DNA from: Psychroflexus longus
GTDB lineage: Bacteria > Bacteroidota > Bacteroidia > Flavobacteriales > Flavobacteriaceae
Length of the DNA: 64,000 nt
Direction: 5' to 3'
Assembly: GCF_020164595.1 (NCBI RefSeq)
Contig: NZ_JAIQZE010000008.1
Location: 1-64,000 of the forward strand
Shown: positions 27,293 through 34,936 of the stretch, in pieces
Layout of the letters: each line of letters begins with the position of its first letter
Numbering within the stretch: the first letter of the stretch is position 1
Notes under the pieces: generated by a model
The model's database searches: none
The model's input: only the letters and a program-made list of their open reading frames with translations
What the model was told of the DNA's origin: nothing
Made by a program: the position numbers and the translations under genes

Positions 27293-27328
27293 TGAACTTT
27301 TTCTGACTTATGAACCTTTTCTGACTTA
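27293..27328. repeat. two tandem 18-bp repeats across the cbpM stop
   Basis: TGAACTTTTTCTGACTTA (27293-27310) is followed directly by TGAACCTTTTCTGACTTA (27311-27328), one mismatch. The last TTA is the cbpM stop codon on the minus strand. Confidence 0.85.
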
Positions 27329-27625
27329 TTCGTCTATTTTATATGCCTTCAACTTGCTTTTAGTCATCCTCAATTCTTCGTGTAAATCATCAATTTGATG
27401 TAATAAATTATGGATCACATCAATACCTTCAATATTAATATTTAGTTCATAATGAAACTGAATAGCTCTTTCGAGCGTTTTTAGCTGTTCGTTTAAAATG
27501 TATTTTTTATCATCCACAACAACGATTTCAATCACACCATATTCATTTAGAGCGTTGATAAAAGAAAAATTGATGTCGCAGTTCGAACAGAAGTGTTCGA
27601 CAAGTATTAACTTATTTGTTTCCAT
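27326..27625 (-). CDS. CbpM-like chaperone modulator
   Basis: A 99-residue protein. N-terminal helices resemble a MerR-like fold, and [18 protein letters not shown] forms a C-terminal coiled coil. In enterobacteria CbpM binds CbpA and inhibits it. Here the gene starts inside the last 14 bp of the cbpA-like gene, a strong hint of translational coupling. Assignment rests on this context and on size. Confidence 0.72.
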   Translation of the reverse strand: METNKLILVEHFCSNCDINFSFINALNEYGVIEIVVVDDKKYILNEQLKTLERAIQFHYELNINIEGIDVIHNLLHQIDDLHEELRMTKSKLKAYKIDE

Positions 27626-28538
27626 GAGGTCTTATATTTTGTAATTCGCTAATCAATTGCTTTTCTTTTTCTGAAAGATTGGTTGGTAATTTCACGTTGT
27701 AGGTTACAATTAAATCACCAAATTCATTCTCTTTTTTATAAACAGGAAAGCCTTTCCCTTTCAATTTAACTTTGGTGCCGGATTGGGTTTCTGGTGTAAT
27801 TTTCAATTTGACTTTACCATCAAAAGTATCTATCAAAACTTCTCCACCCAACAAGGCAGTGTAAAGATCTACATCTGCTGTGGTATACAAATGACTTCCA
27901 TCTCGTTTAAAGTCTGTGTTGTTATTGATCGAAACGGTTATGTATAAATCCCCATTTGGACCGCCGTTGATTCCGGGAGCACCATGCCCGTTAATTTTTA
28001 TAACCTGGCCATCTTCAATGCCTGCAGGGAAAGTTAGTCGGATTTTTTTGCCGTTGACAGTAAGGGTCTGCTTTTGAGTGGTATAAACATCTTTTAAGTT
28101 GAGTTCTAGATGAGCATTCAGATCCTGTCCTCTGAACTTGTTTTGTCTAGTTCTTCCCTGGCTACTTCTACCTTGGTCACCAAACATCGATTCAAAAAAG
28201 TCTGAAAAATCTCCTGAAAATTCTTGCTGATTGGAATATCCACCAGCATTGCCGTAAGTCTGTTGCTGTTGCCTTTGCTGCTGTTGACGCTGAGCTTCTT
28301 TAAATTCATCGGCATGTTTCCAGTCCTTACCAAACTCATCGTACTTTTTTCTTTTCTCAGGATCACTCAGTACTTCATGCGCCTCGCTTACTTGTTTGAA
28401 CGTGTTTTCCGCTTCCTGATTGTTGGGATTTAAGTCTGGATGGTATTTTCGAGCCAACTTACGATAAGCAGCTTTTATCTCCTTCTGAGTAGCCTTTTTA
28501 GTAAGGCCTAAAGTTTTATAATAATCAACAAATTCCAT
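27612..28538 (-). CDS. cbpA: DnaJ-type cochaperone CbpA
   Basis: A 308-residue J-domain protein. The J domain (about 4-70) contains the HPD motif in [11 protein letters not shown] Gln/Gly-rich linker (about 78-125) follows, then two C-terminal beta domains (DnaJ_C) with [11 protein letters not shown] and [10 protein letters not shown]. The cysteine-rich zinc finger of DnaJ is absent, so it is CbpA class. It stimulates DnaK ATPase. It overlaps the CbpM-like gene by 14 bp and faces the cupin gene across a 343-bp spacer. Confidence 0.9.
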   Translation of the reverse strand: MEFVDYYKTLGLTKKATQKEIKAAYRKLARKYHPDLNPNNQEAENTFKQVSEAHEVLSDPEKRKKYDEFGKDWKHADEFKEAQRQQQQRQQQQTYGNAGGYSNQQEFSGDFSDFFESMFGDQGRSSQGRTRQNKFRGQDLNAHLELNLKDVYTTQKQTLTVNGKKIRLTFPAGIEDGQVIKINGHGAPGINGGPNGDLYITVSINNNTDFKRDGSHLYTTADVDLYTALLGGEVLIDTFDGKVKLKITPETQSGTKVKLKGKGFPVYKKENEFGDLIVTYNVKLPTNLSEKEKQLISELQNIRPHGNK

Positions 28539-28815
28539 AGTTTATAGTTGAGCTTAACCTTTAATGACATTTACTAAGTTATTGACTTTTTATGAAAAAA
28601 TCTAACATGTACTCTTTAAAATTCAAAGGAGATTAAGATATCCTAAGATTTAAAATGGATTGCGTTTGACTTGAAATATTAACTGATTCCTAAACAGATA
28701 CAATGACTGCTCCCAAGCCTTTTGTGAATATTTGATTGAATCTGTAAGGTCTTGGATTTTATTCCCCCGCATATTAAAAATTACAATAGTTAATTTTAGT
28801 CCAATTTTTGTGACA

Positions 28816-28858
28816 TGACCTCAGTCATATTTGAATAGGACTAGTTTTTTTAATTTTA
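28816..28858 (+). promoter_or_regulatory. cupin promoter with Crp/Fnr-type site
   Basis: The palindrome TGACCTCAGTCA (28816-28827, ATGAC-N4-GTCAT when extended) is centred 33 bp before a -7 box TAATTTTA (28851-28858; one mismatch to TAnnTTTG). This puts the site near -42, a class II activator position. The ATG follows 23 bp after the box. The rest of the 343-bp spacer shows nothing else. Confidence 0.55.
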
Positions 28859-28881
28859 ATTGTTTATAAATAATAAAACCT

Positions 28882-29166
28882 ATGAAAACTGCCTCTTTAA
28901 TTCAACACCTCGAATTCCATAACGAAAAACCACTTATCACTGTTTTATTCGAAACTGATTTTACTAAGGAAATCAGAATTGCCATGCACAAAGGCACAAC
29001 GATGAAAGAACACAAAACATCTTTTCCAATTGTCGTAGAAATCCATGACGGCGAAATAGATTTCGGAGTTGATGGTGAAATTAAGAATCTGACAAAAGGA
29101 GACCTTATCGCCTTAGAAGCCAATGTGCCTCACGATTTGATAGCCAAAAAAGACAGCATCGTATGA
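28882..29166 (+). CDS. small cupin protein, cut short by an in-frame TGA
   Basis: A 94-residue single-cupin protein. The first motif region is AMHKGTTMKEHKTSFPIVVEI, given here as positions about 34-54, and the second is LTKGDLIALEANVPHDLIAKK. In the same frame, after a TGA at 29164-29166, the sequence goes on as LTLTKQDKSERVQDVVGE to a TAA at 29221-29223. The usual family form has a residue such as Arg here (CGA to TGA is one transition), so the natural protein probably ran about 113 residues. It may be a truncated protein, a pseudogene or a sequencing error. The promoter carries a Crp/Fnr-type site shared with the globin and cyd promoters. Confidence 0.8.
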   Translation: MKTASLIQHLEFHNEKPLITVLFETDFTKEIRIAMHKGTTMKEHKTSFPIVVEIHDGEIDFGVDGEIKNLTKGDLIALEANVPHDLIAKKDSIV

Positions 29167-29275
29167 TTAACGTTGACCAAGCAGGATAAATCTGAACGGG
29201 TTCAGGATGTTGTTGGTGAATAAGAGAATATCCAATAAAGCTTATCAAGTCCTTAAGAACTTCAACATAAAAAAA

Positions 29276-29737
29276 TCACTTCCAAAATTTATCTGGCCAA
29301 TTTTCACAGCTGTTTTGAGATTTATGTATGGCTTGAAATTCGGCCAATTTTGATGCCTCCAATTCAGTTTGGATTTTCATAAACAATTCCCGCTCTTCCA
29401 AACGAATATGCTTTTGCAACAATTCGTAGATAATTTTGAAATCGGAATAAGATTTAGATTCAATTTCAAACAAAGATTCCAATTCCCGGTGTTGTTGTTT
29501 TGCTTTTTGAACGAGAAGCTGCTCATCACCAAATTTGGAGAATAAGTATTTTTCTTCCAATTCAAAATGCGGAACCAAGTGATGTTTCCAAAACCAGGAA
29601 GCATAGTTTTCCATTTTTTGAAGTTCAGCTTTTTTCGCTACTCCTTTTTGTAAACGCAAGGCAAAAATAAGCCCATCATGATGTTCTCTACTTAAGTTTT
29701 TCAAGGCGTCATGACGTTTTATTGGTGTATTGTTCAT
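29276..29737 (-). CDS. hemerythrin-like protein
   Basis: A 153-residue helical protein. Conserved iron-binding pattern: SREHHDG near residue 17, HFELEEKYLF near 57, QQHRELE near 82 and HIRLEERELF near 110, matching H, HxxxE, H, HxxxE. The role is likely di-iron binding for oxygen or NO handling, or iron storage. It lies 30 bp after the truncated haemoglobin gene on the same strand, under the same upstream Crp/Fnr-type site. The repair-of-iron-centre (YtfE) role is possible but the fold alone does not decide it. Confidence 0.82.
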   Translation of the reverse strand: MNNTPIKRHDALKNLSREHHDGLIFALRLQKGVAKKAELQKMENYASWFWKHHLVPHFELEEKYLFSKFGDEQLLVQKAKQQHRELESLFEIESKSYSDFKIIYELLQKHIRLEERELFMKIQTELEASKLAEFQAIHKSQNSCENWPDKFWK

Positions 29738-29767
29738 ATTTCAAAATAAGTAAAAATAAGCAAGAAA

Positions 29768-30166
29768 CTAATCTGAAGCACATATGTTTCTGTCCATATA
29801 CATGGTTATAAATAAATGCGAAGCCATGTTTCTGGCGTTATTCTTGGCTCTATCCGCTTTTTCACCTTCAAAATTATCATCGATGGTTTCAAACCAAAGA
29901 TTTAGCCAAATTCCGAAGTGTTTTTGCTCAATACTTCCATCAAAATGAGTATCAACACGTTCATGAGCTAGTTTTGGATTGCCTTTGTATTTAGATTTAA
30001 AGAATAAATTGCTCTCCCAGAAATCGGTCAGTTTTTCAAGATGTTCACCCCAGTCCTTTATCATTTCATTGAAAAAATAACCTATTTCTTCATTAGCTCT
30101 TACTTTAGAATAAAATCTAGTAACCAATAATGAAATATCTTCTCGAGTACTGATGTCTTTTACCAT
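29768..30166 (-). CDS. group III truncated haemoglobin
   Basis: A 132-residue globin. Conserved phrases are FYSKVRANEEIGYFFNE near residue 16-32, FWESNLFFKSKYKGNP, and AHERVDTHFDGSIEQKHFGIW, where the His of the latter region fits the proximal ligand. Group III globins bind oxygen or NO and are common near nitrosative-stress genes. First gene of a two-gene operon with hemerythrin; a TGACTTAAGTCA palindrome lies 57 bp upstream. Confidence 0.88.
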   Translation of the reverse strand: MVKDISTREDISLLVTRFYSKVRANEEIGYFFNEMIKDWGEHLEKLTDFWESNLFFKSKYKGNPKLAHERVDTHFDGSIEQKHFGIWLNLWFETIDDNFEGEKADRAKNNARNMASHLFITMYMDRNICASD

Positions 30167-30192
30167 ATCAACTTTAAATACTTATTAAAGCT

Positions 30193-30235
30193 GAAAGGTA
30201 AACTTGGAAAGCCTTTTACTTTATGACTTAAGTCA
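30193..30235 (-). promoter_or_regulatory. globin-hemerythrin promoter with Crp/Fnr-type site
   Basis: On the minus strand a -7 box TACCTTTC (30193-30200; one mismatch to TAnnTTTG) lies 26 bp before the ATG. The perfect palindrome TGACTTAAGTCA (30224-30235) is centred 33 bp from it, the same spacing as at two sites nearby. Confidence 0.55.
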
Positions 30236-30243
30236 GGTTGATT

Positions 30244-30840
30244 TTACCTAAATATTTTTCCCTTTCTAATTTTCAATTTGCCCATTTTTTCCAGAGCTTT
30301 GCAAGCTCTTATTACCGTTTCTACGCGTAAACCAGTAAGGTCTGCAATCTGTTGACGCGTAAGATCCACTTGCAAAGTCTCATAGGTCTCCATCTTTTGA
30401 ATATATTTTTTGGTATAGTCCAGCAACCTGATGATACGATGTTCAGGGTCCTGAGATGAAATTTCTGAAGCCATAATTGCTTTGTAGTAAAGCCGGGAGG
30501 CTAAAACCTCTGATAGTTTAAAATGAGCTTCAGGATGTTGTTGTAACAGATTAAAAAAATCACTTTTGGGTAATCGATAAATTTCTGCATCTGTGATCGC
30601 TTCAGCACCAGCTGGATAAGAAACATCTACAAATAAAGGAGGCTCTCCAAAACTTTGGCCAGCGTAAAAAATTCCTTGTATGAATTCCTTTCCCCCTCGA
30701 TTGATGTTATTCATCTTGACTTCACCAGATTTTATTTGAAAATAAAACTGAGCCTTACTTCCGTAATCGAAAATACTGGTATCCTTCTCAACATTTAGGA
30801 TTTCAGCATTATACTGCAACAATAAATTAGCTTCAATCAT
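30244..30840 (-). CDS. Crp/Fnr family transcriptional regulator
   Basis: A 198-residue protein with an N-terminal cyclic-nucleotide-binding-like domain (GEVKMNNINRGGKEFIQGIF, GQSFGEPPLF) and a C-terminal winged helix with LTRQQIADLTGLRVETVIR. There is no FNR-type cysteine cluster, so it does not sense oxygen through a 4Fe-4S cluster of the classical kind; haem or another ligand is possible. It sits among genes with TGAY-N4-RTCA palindromes, which makes it the likely reader of those sites. It starts 92 bp from the palindrome of the divergent Cys-rich/TonB-receptor operon. Confidence 0.92.
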   Translation of the reverse strand: MIEANLLLQYNAEILNVEKDTSIFDYGSKAQFYFQIKSGEVKMNNINRGGKEFIQGIFYAGQSFGEPPLFVDVSYPAGAEAITDAEIYRLPKSDFFNLLQQHPEAHFKLSEVLASRLYYKAIMASEISSQDPEHRIIRLLDYTKKYIQKMETYETLQVDLTRQQIADLTGLRVETVIRACKALEKMGKLKIRKGKIFR

Positions 30841-30930
30841 TGGTTTCGCTTTTAGTGATAGTTAAAGATGCTGATTTTTCTGAAGTTTACAGATGATAAA
30901 CATCAGTTTCAATTAAAATTAATTCGCTAA

Positions 30931-30975
30931 TGTGACTTCAATCACAAACCAAAGCAAATGTTCTACTTATTTTTG
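30931..30975 (+). promoter_or_regulatory. promoter of the Cys-rich/TonB-receptor operon with Crp/Fnr-type site
   Basis: TGTGACTTCAATCACA (30931-30946), core TGACTTCAATCA, is centred 33 bp before a perfect -7 box TATTTTTG (30968-30975). The site thus lies at about -42. The predicted start of transcription falls on the GTG start codon at 30980. Confidence 0.65.
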
Positions 30976-30979
30976 CAGT

Positions 30980-31363
30980 GTGAAAAACATCAAATTTAAT
31001 ATAGCTCTGGCATTAAGTCTTACTGTGCTCCTATTCACTGTTAAGTCAGCGTTTTGGCTATCCTATTATGTGGTTTTTACAGATAACTTTATTGAAAGCT
31101 ATTGTGAGAATACAGATCAACCTGAACTGGAATGTGATGGAAAATGTTTTTTAAGTGACGTTCTCGATAAAAAAGAAACAGACACTCCCAAAAACGCTAA
31201 CATTTTTCTGGAAAGTGAACTTCTTTTCACAACTACCGAATATGAAACAGATCTTATTTTAGATGCGCTTATTTCAAAACAACAACATTCCTATTTTTAT
31301 AATTCACTTTATAAATTTCACTATTTAAAAAACAGTTTTAAGCCTCCTTCAGTTGTTGTTTAA
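30980..31363 (+). CDS. small Cys-containing membrane protein, partner of a TonB receptor
   Basis: A 127-residue protein with an N-terminal transmembrane or signal segment (about 7-27), then ESYCENTDQPELECDGKCFL with three cysteines close together, and a polar C-terminus ending in SFKPPSVVV. Similar small proteins often precede TonB-dependent receptors in Flavobacteriaceae; their role is unknown. The frame is open back to 30932, but that would place the start inside the regulatory palindrome, so the GTG at 30980 is chosen. It is followed after 48 bp by the receptor gene. Confidence 0.7.
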   Translation: MKNIKFNIALALSLTVLLFTVKSAFWLSYYVVFTDNFIESYCENTDQPELECDGKCFLSDVLDKKETDTPKNANIFLESELLFTTTEYETDLILDALISKQQHSYFYNSLYKFHYLKNSFKPPSVVV

Positions 31364-31411
31364 CACCACATTTTAATTAAAAAATAATAGTTAAACATCA
31401 AATGCTTAAAC

Positions 31412-33709
31412 ATGAAATTTATTCTAAGCGCCATATTCTTTGTGGCTAGTTCTGTAATGCTCATTGCACAAACAAAGACCATAAAAGTAAAAGACGCGCA
31501 AACCAAAGAAACCCTTACTGGCGTTTATGCCATCGATCAAAATAACAAAAATGATTACCGCATTACAGAAAACAAGATTCTGAAACTTGACATCGGTAAA
31601 ACTTACCGCATCAGTCACATTGGCTACAGTTCTCAGATTTTGAAAGTAAAAGCTTCAACTCTAGAAGTTATTTACCTGGAAGCTCAAAACACAGAGTTGG
31701 CTGAGGTTTTAGTCACAGGGAAAATCTTCCAGGATCCAGTGATGAACATCACCACGCCAGACTTAACCGAAAGAGTAAGTCAGCCCAAAAATGTAGCTGA
31801 TCTTTTCAGAGACATCAATGGATTTGGTCTCATCAAACGGGGGAATTATGCCATCGATCCATCGTTCCGAGCTTCACAATATGAGCAGTTGAACATTCAA
31901 TACGACGGAGGAACCAAAGTGATGAATGCTTGTCCCAATAGAATGGATCCTATTACTACGCACGTCATGCCAGAAGATATTGCAAAGATAGAAGTGGTTC
32001 GCGGACCTTACACCATGCGCTACGGCGCTACATTTGGCGGACTCATCAACATGGTTTCCAAACGACCAGAACTAGGGAAATATGGTTTATCTGGAAGTGC
32101 TTCAACTGGGTACGAAACCAATGGAAATTCTATGGTCAATATGGTTCGTCTTCAGTATGCTGAAGAAAAGTTTGATGTTGTAGGTATGTATGGCTACCGG
32201 GATTTTGGCAACTACGAAGACGGTGCTGGTCGAGAAATCCCTTCTTCATTTAGAAGTATAGATTACAGCCTGCGAATAGGCTATAACTTTACTAGTTTGG
32301 AGCGTTTGCAATTACACTGGAGACAATCCTTCGGTAGAGATGTACTTCACGCTTCCTTACCCATGGATTCAGATTATGACGATTCCTCTATGTTGTCCCT
32401 GGATTATTTCAAGAAAAGACCAGGTAAAACGCTTCAAAAGATTCAAGCTAAAACTTATTATTCCTATGTCGATCACTTGATGAGCAACACCCGACGTAGC
32501 AATTTTGCGACGGCTGAAGCGTTTTCACCAGTAGAAGCAACAACAGCGGGTGGCCGATTTGAACTGGAATGGAAACTCGCCGAGTTTTGGACCTTGTTCA
32601 CAGGAACCGATGCCCTATTAATCAGTAGAGATGGAACCAGAAATCGAACAATCAAACAAAATATGATGGGCATGCCGATCAATCCACCGCTTGAATTGAC
32701 CGATAAAATCTGGCAGGATTCATACATCAACGACTACGGGTTTTTTGCAGAATCCCGATATAGGCTTAATTCTTCTACAGTTCTTAATGCTGGTGTTCGT
32801 TATGATTTGGTCAACTCCGATATTCAGGATCCTGAAGCAGATTTTCAAGCTTACTATCCAGGTCTCGGTAGCAGAACCGAGCATAATTTTAGCGGAACTC
32901 TTTCTCTCAAGAAATTGCTGGATGCCGATAATCAGTTGGAATTTGCTTTTGGTCGCGGGGTTCGTTCAGCTAATATGATAGAGCGATTTATAAATCATTT
33001 TCAGGTAGGTCAAGATCCATTTGAATACATCGGTAATCCCAATCTGGATGCTGAAGTTAACAACCAATTTGAAGTGGCTTATACAGGCAAGAAAAACCTT
33101 GATGGCTTCGTCAAAAGATTAGATTGGGGTGCTTCAGTGTATTTTTCACATTTCGAAAACTATATCGTTGCTATCATAGACCCTACTAAAACTAGAAAGT
33201 TTATGCCTAATCAGGAACCTATCAACCCTAAAGTATTCAGGAATCTGAACGATGCTTACAAAACAGGTTTTGAAGCCAATTTAAGCGTCAACTTCTTCAA
33301 CAACTTTCAGTTGGATGCGGAAACCGCTTATGTGTACGCGAGGAATGAAGACTTAAGTGAATCTTTACCGCTTACGCCGCCTTTACGAACTAGGTTGAGT
33401 TTACAATACAATAAAAACAAATTTTGGGCAGCGACCGATGTAAGATTGGTATCTCAGCAAGATGAGCTAGCAACTTCATTCGGTGAAAACCAGGCGACAC
33501 CAGGCTACGAATTGGTGGACTTCCGTTTGGGCTATGAATTACTTCCAGGCTTGGATTTGGGTGCAGCAGTTTTGAATGTGTTTGATCAGCAGTATTATGA
33601 TCACCTTAATTTTGCTTTCAGAAATCAGGCTAATGCAGGATTAAGTGGAATGGAGCGTTTAACCGATCCTGGACAAAACTTCACTGTATTTGTGAAGTAT
33701 GCATTTTAA
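31412..33709 (+). CDS. TonB-dependent receptor, OprC/NosA-like (possible copper)
   Basis: A 765-residue outer-membrane receptor with a signal peptide. An N-terminal beta domain resembling the carboxypeptidase-like extension precedes the plug, in which EVVRGPYTMRYGATFGGLIN is typical. The loop MNACPNRMDPITTHVMPEDI (positions about 170-189) recalls the copper-related receptors OprC/NosA, where a Cys/Met-rich loop lies at the same place before the plug strand. Barrel strands fill the rest up to a final aromatic residue (FVKYAF). With the upstream Cys-rich protein, copper or another thiophilic metal is a reasonable guess. Expression would follow the Crp/Fnr-type site of the operon. Confidence 0.85.
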   Translation: MKFILSAIFFVASSVMLIAQTKTIKVKDAQTKETLTGVYAIDQNNKNDYRITENKILKLDIGKTYRISHIGYSSQILKVKASTLEVIYLEAQNTELAEVLVTGKIFQDPVMNITTPDLTERVSQPKNVADLFRDINGFGLIKRGNYAIDPSFRASQYEQLNIQYDGGTKVMNACPNRMDPITTHVMPEDIAKIEVVRGPYTMRYGATFGGLINMVSKRPELGKYGLSGSASTGYETNGNSMVNMVRLQYAEEKFDVVGMYGYRDFGNYEDGAGREIPSSFRSIDYSLRIGYNFTSLERLQLHWRQSFGRDVLHASLPMDSDYDDSSMLSLDYFKKRPGKTLQKIQAKTYYSYVDHLMSNTRRSNFATAEAFSPVEATTAGGRFELEWKLAEFWTLFTGTDALLISRDGTRNRTIKQNMMGMPINPPLELTDKIWQDSYINDYGFFAESRYRLNSSTVLNAGVRYDLVNSDIQDPEADFQAYYPGLGSRTEHNFSGTLSLKKLLDADNQLEFAFGRGVRSANMIERFINHFQVGQDPFEYIGNPNLDAEVNNQFEVAYTGKKNLDGFVKRLDWGASVYFSHFENYIVAIIDPTKTRKFMPNQEPINPKVFRNLNDAYKTGFEANLSVNFFNNFQLDAETAYVYARNEDLSESLPLTPPLRTRLSLQYNKNKFWAATDVRLVSQQDELATSFGENQATPGYELVDFRLGYELLPGLDLGAAVLNVFDQQYYDHLNFAFRNQANAGLSGMERLTDPGQNFTVFVKYAF

Positions 33710-33724
33710 ATATTCTGTCGTTTT

Positions 33725-33758
33725 ACGGGCTGTCTGCTAACAAAGGTAGGCTGCCCGT
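33725..33758 (+). terminator. possible terminator after the TonB receptor
   Basis: ACGGGC and GCCCGT pair across a 22-base interval that includes further partial pairing, followed by a weak T-run. It lies 16 bp after the receptor stop. Confidence 0.45.
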
Positions 33759-33815
33759 TATTAATCCACAGATTTTTTTAATTACAAGGTTTGATGTTTT
33801 GTTGATATGATTGAC

Positions 33816-33842
33816 TGATGTTTTAATTCAGTAATCTTCAAA
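33816..33842. repeat. 27-bp repeat upstream of sod
   Basis: TGATGTTTTAATTCA plus GTAATCTTCAAA; a second copy with one mismatch lies at 34789-34815, on the other side of the sod gene. The 335-bp spacer that contains it has no gene and is otherwise AT-rich, with a related GAACGCAA phrase near 33900 that also recurs after sod. Confidence 0.75.
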
Positions 33843-34045
33843 ATTATATAATCAACTAATTCTTAATTCTTCAAATCAAAACAGCCACAGATATCCAGAA
33901 CGCAATATGAATTTTAAAAAGAAAAGATGAACTATATTTAGTTAAACTTATTACTTACTAAAAATTAATTAGCTGCATAATTTAAAAATATTAGTGATTT
34001 TATTAATTTTTCAATACTTAATCAAATTTCTAAAAAACCAATATC

Positions 34046-34747
34046 ATGGAACGACGAAAGTTTATTAGCCAAACAGCACTTGTTACTGCTGGAATCATAA
34101 CGGCCCCACACCTGAGATTTTCGAGAAGTGCTATCAATAGCAGAGGTAAATTTAAATTACCCGATCTGCCTTACACTTATGATGCTTTAGAACCTTATAT
34201 TGATGAATTCACTATGAGGATTCATCATGGCAAACATTTTCAAGGCTACACCGATAAGCTCAATAAAGCTATTGAAAACACAGAGCTAAAGGAAAGTTCG
34301 ATCACTGAAATTTTGAAATCGGTTGATCCAGATTTTTCTGCGATTCGAAATAACGGCGGCGGTTATTACAACCACAAATTATTTTTTGAGAGTCTTTCTC
34401 CAAAACCGAAACTAAAGCCTGAAGGTGAATTGATGGAAGCCATTGAAAGGGATTTTGGTTCTTACGAGACTTTTGTAGATGAATTCTCCAAAACAGCTGG
34501 AAGAATATTTGGCTCAGGCTGGGCGTGGTTGATCAAAGATGAAACTGGTAGACTGGCAGTTGTTGGTACAGCCAATCAGGACAATCCATTGATGTCATTT
34601 ACAAAAGAAAAAGGCATTCCCTTAATGGGAATTGACGTCTGGGAACACGCCTATTACCTCAACTATCAAAATAAAAGGTCCGATTATATTGAAGCTTTTT
34701 TTAATATATTGAACTGGGAATTTGTTGAAAATAGGTACAGACAGTAG
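34046..34747 (+). CDS. superoxide dismutase (Fe/Mn), Tat-type export signal
   Basis: A 233-residue Fe/Mn SOD. The N-terminus MERRKFISQTALVTAGI looks like a twin-arginine signal, so the enzyme is probably exported folded to the periplasm. The core has the ligand set in family context: IHHGKHFQGY, GGGYYNHKLFF, and DVWEHAYYLNY for the last two ligands; FGSGWAWLI is also typical. It converts superoxide to peroxide and oxygen. It is flanked by two copies of a 27-bp repeat and precedes the RND efflux operon. Confidence 0.9.
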   Translation: MERRKFISQTALVTAGIITAPHLRFSRSAINSRGKFKLPDLPYTYDALEPYIDEFTMRIHHGKHFQGYTDKLNKAIENTELKESSITEILKSVDPDFSAIRNNGGGYYNHKLFFESLSPKPKLKPEGELMEAIERDFGSYETFVDEFSKTAGRIFGSGWAWLIKDETGRLAVVGTANQDNPLMSFTKEKGIPLMGIDVWEHAYYLNYQNKRSDYIEAFFNILNWEFVENRYRQ

Positions 34748-34788
34748 TGAAAAATAAAATTTATTTACAGAAAAAATTTTAAACATTT

Positions 34789-34815
34789 TGATGTTTTAAT
34801 TCAATAATCTTCAAA
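34789..34815. repeat. 27-bp repeat downstream of sod
   Basis: Second copy of the repeat at 33816-33842, one mismatch (A for G at the 16th position). A variant of its TAATCTTCAAATC part also recurs near 50660-50715. Confidence 0.75.
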
Positions 34816-34936
34816 TCAGACAATACCATCCCGAACGCAAGAAGTTTATAATTTAACTTATATCCTGTATTGAACATTTGTTACATTCAGTATGGATCTT
34901 ACTTTCTAATTTTGCACAATCAAATTCAGAAGAAAA

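Noticed and set aside
30244-30840. Direct FNR-type oxygen sensor
   Set aside because: The N-terminal region has no cysteine cluster of the FNR type, so I keep it as a Crp/Fnr protein of unknown signal.
33725-33758. Strong terminator after the TonB receptor
   Set aside because: The stem is short and the T-run weak, so only a low-confidence terminator is listed.
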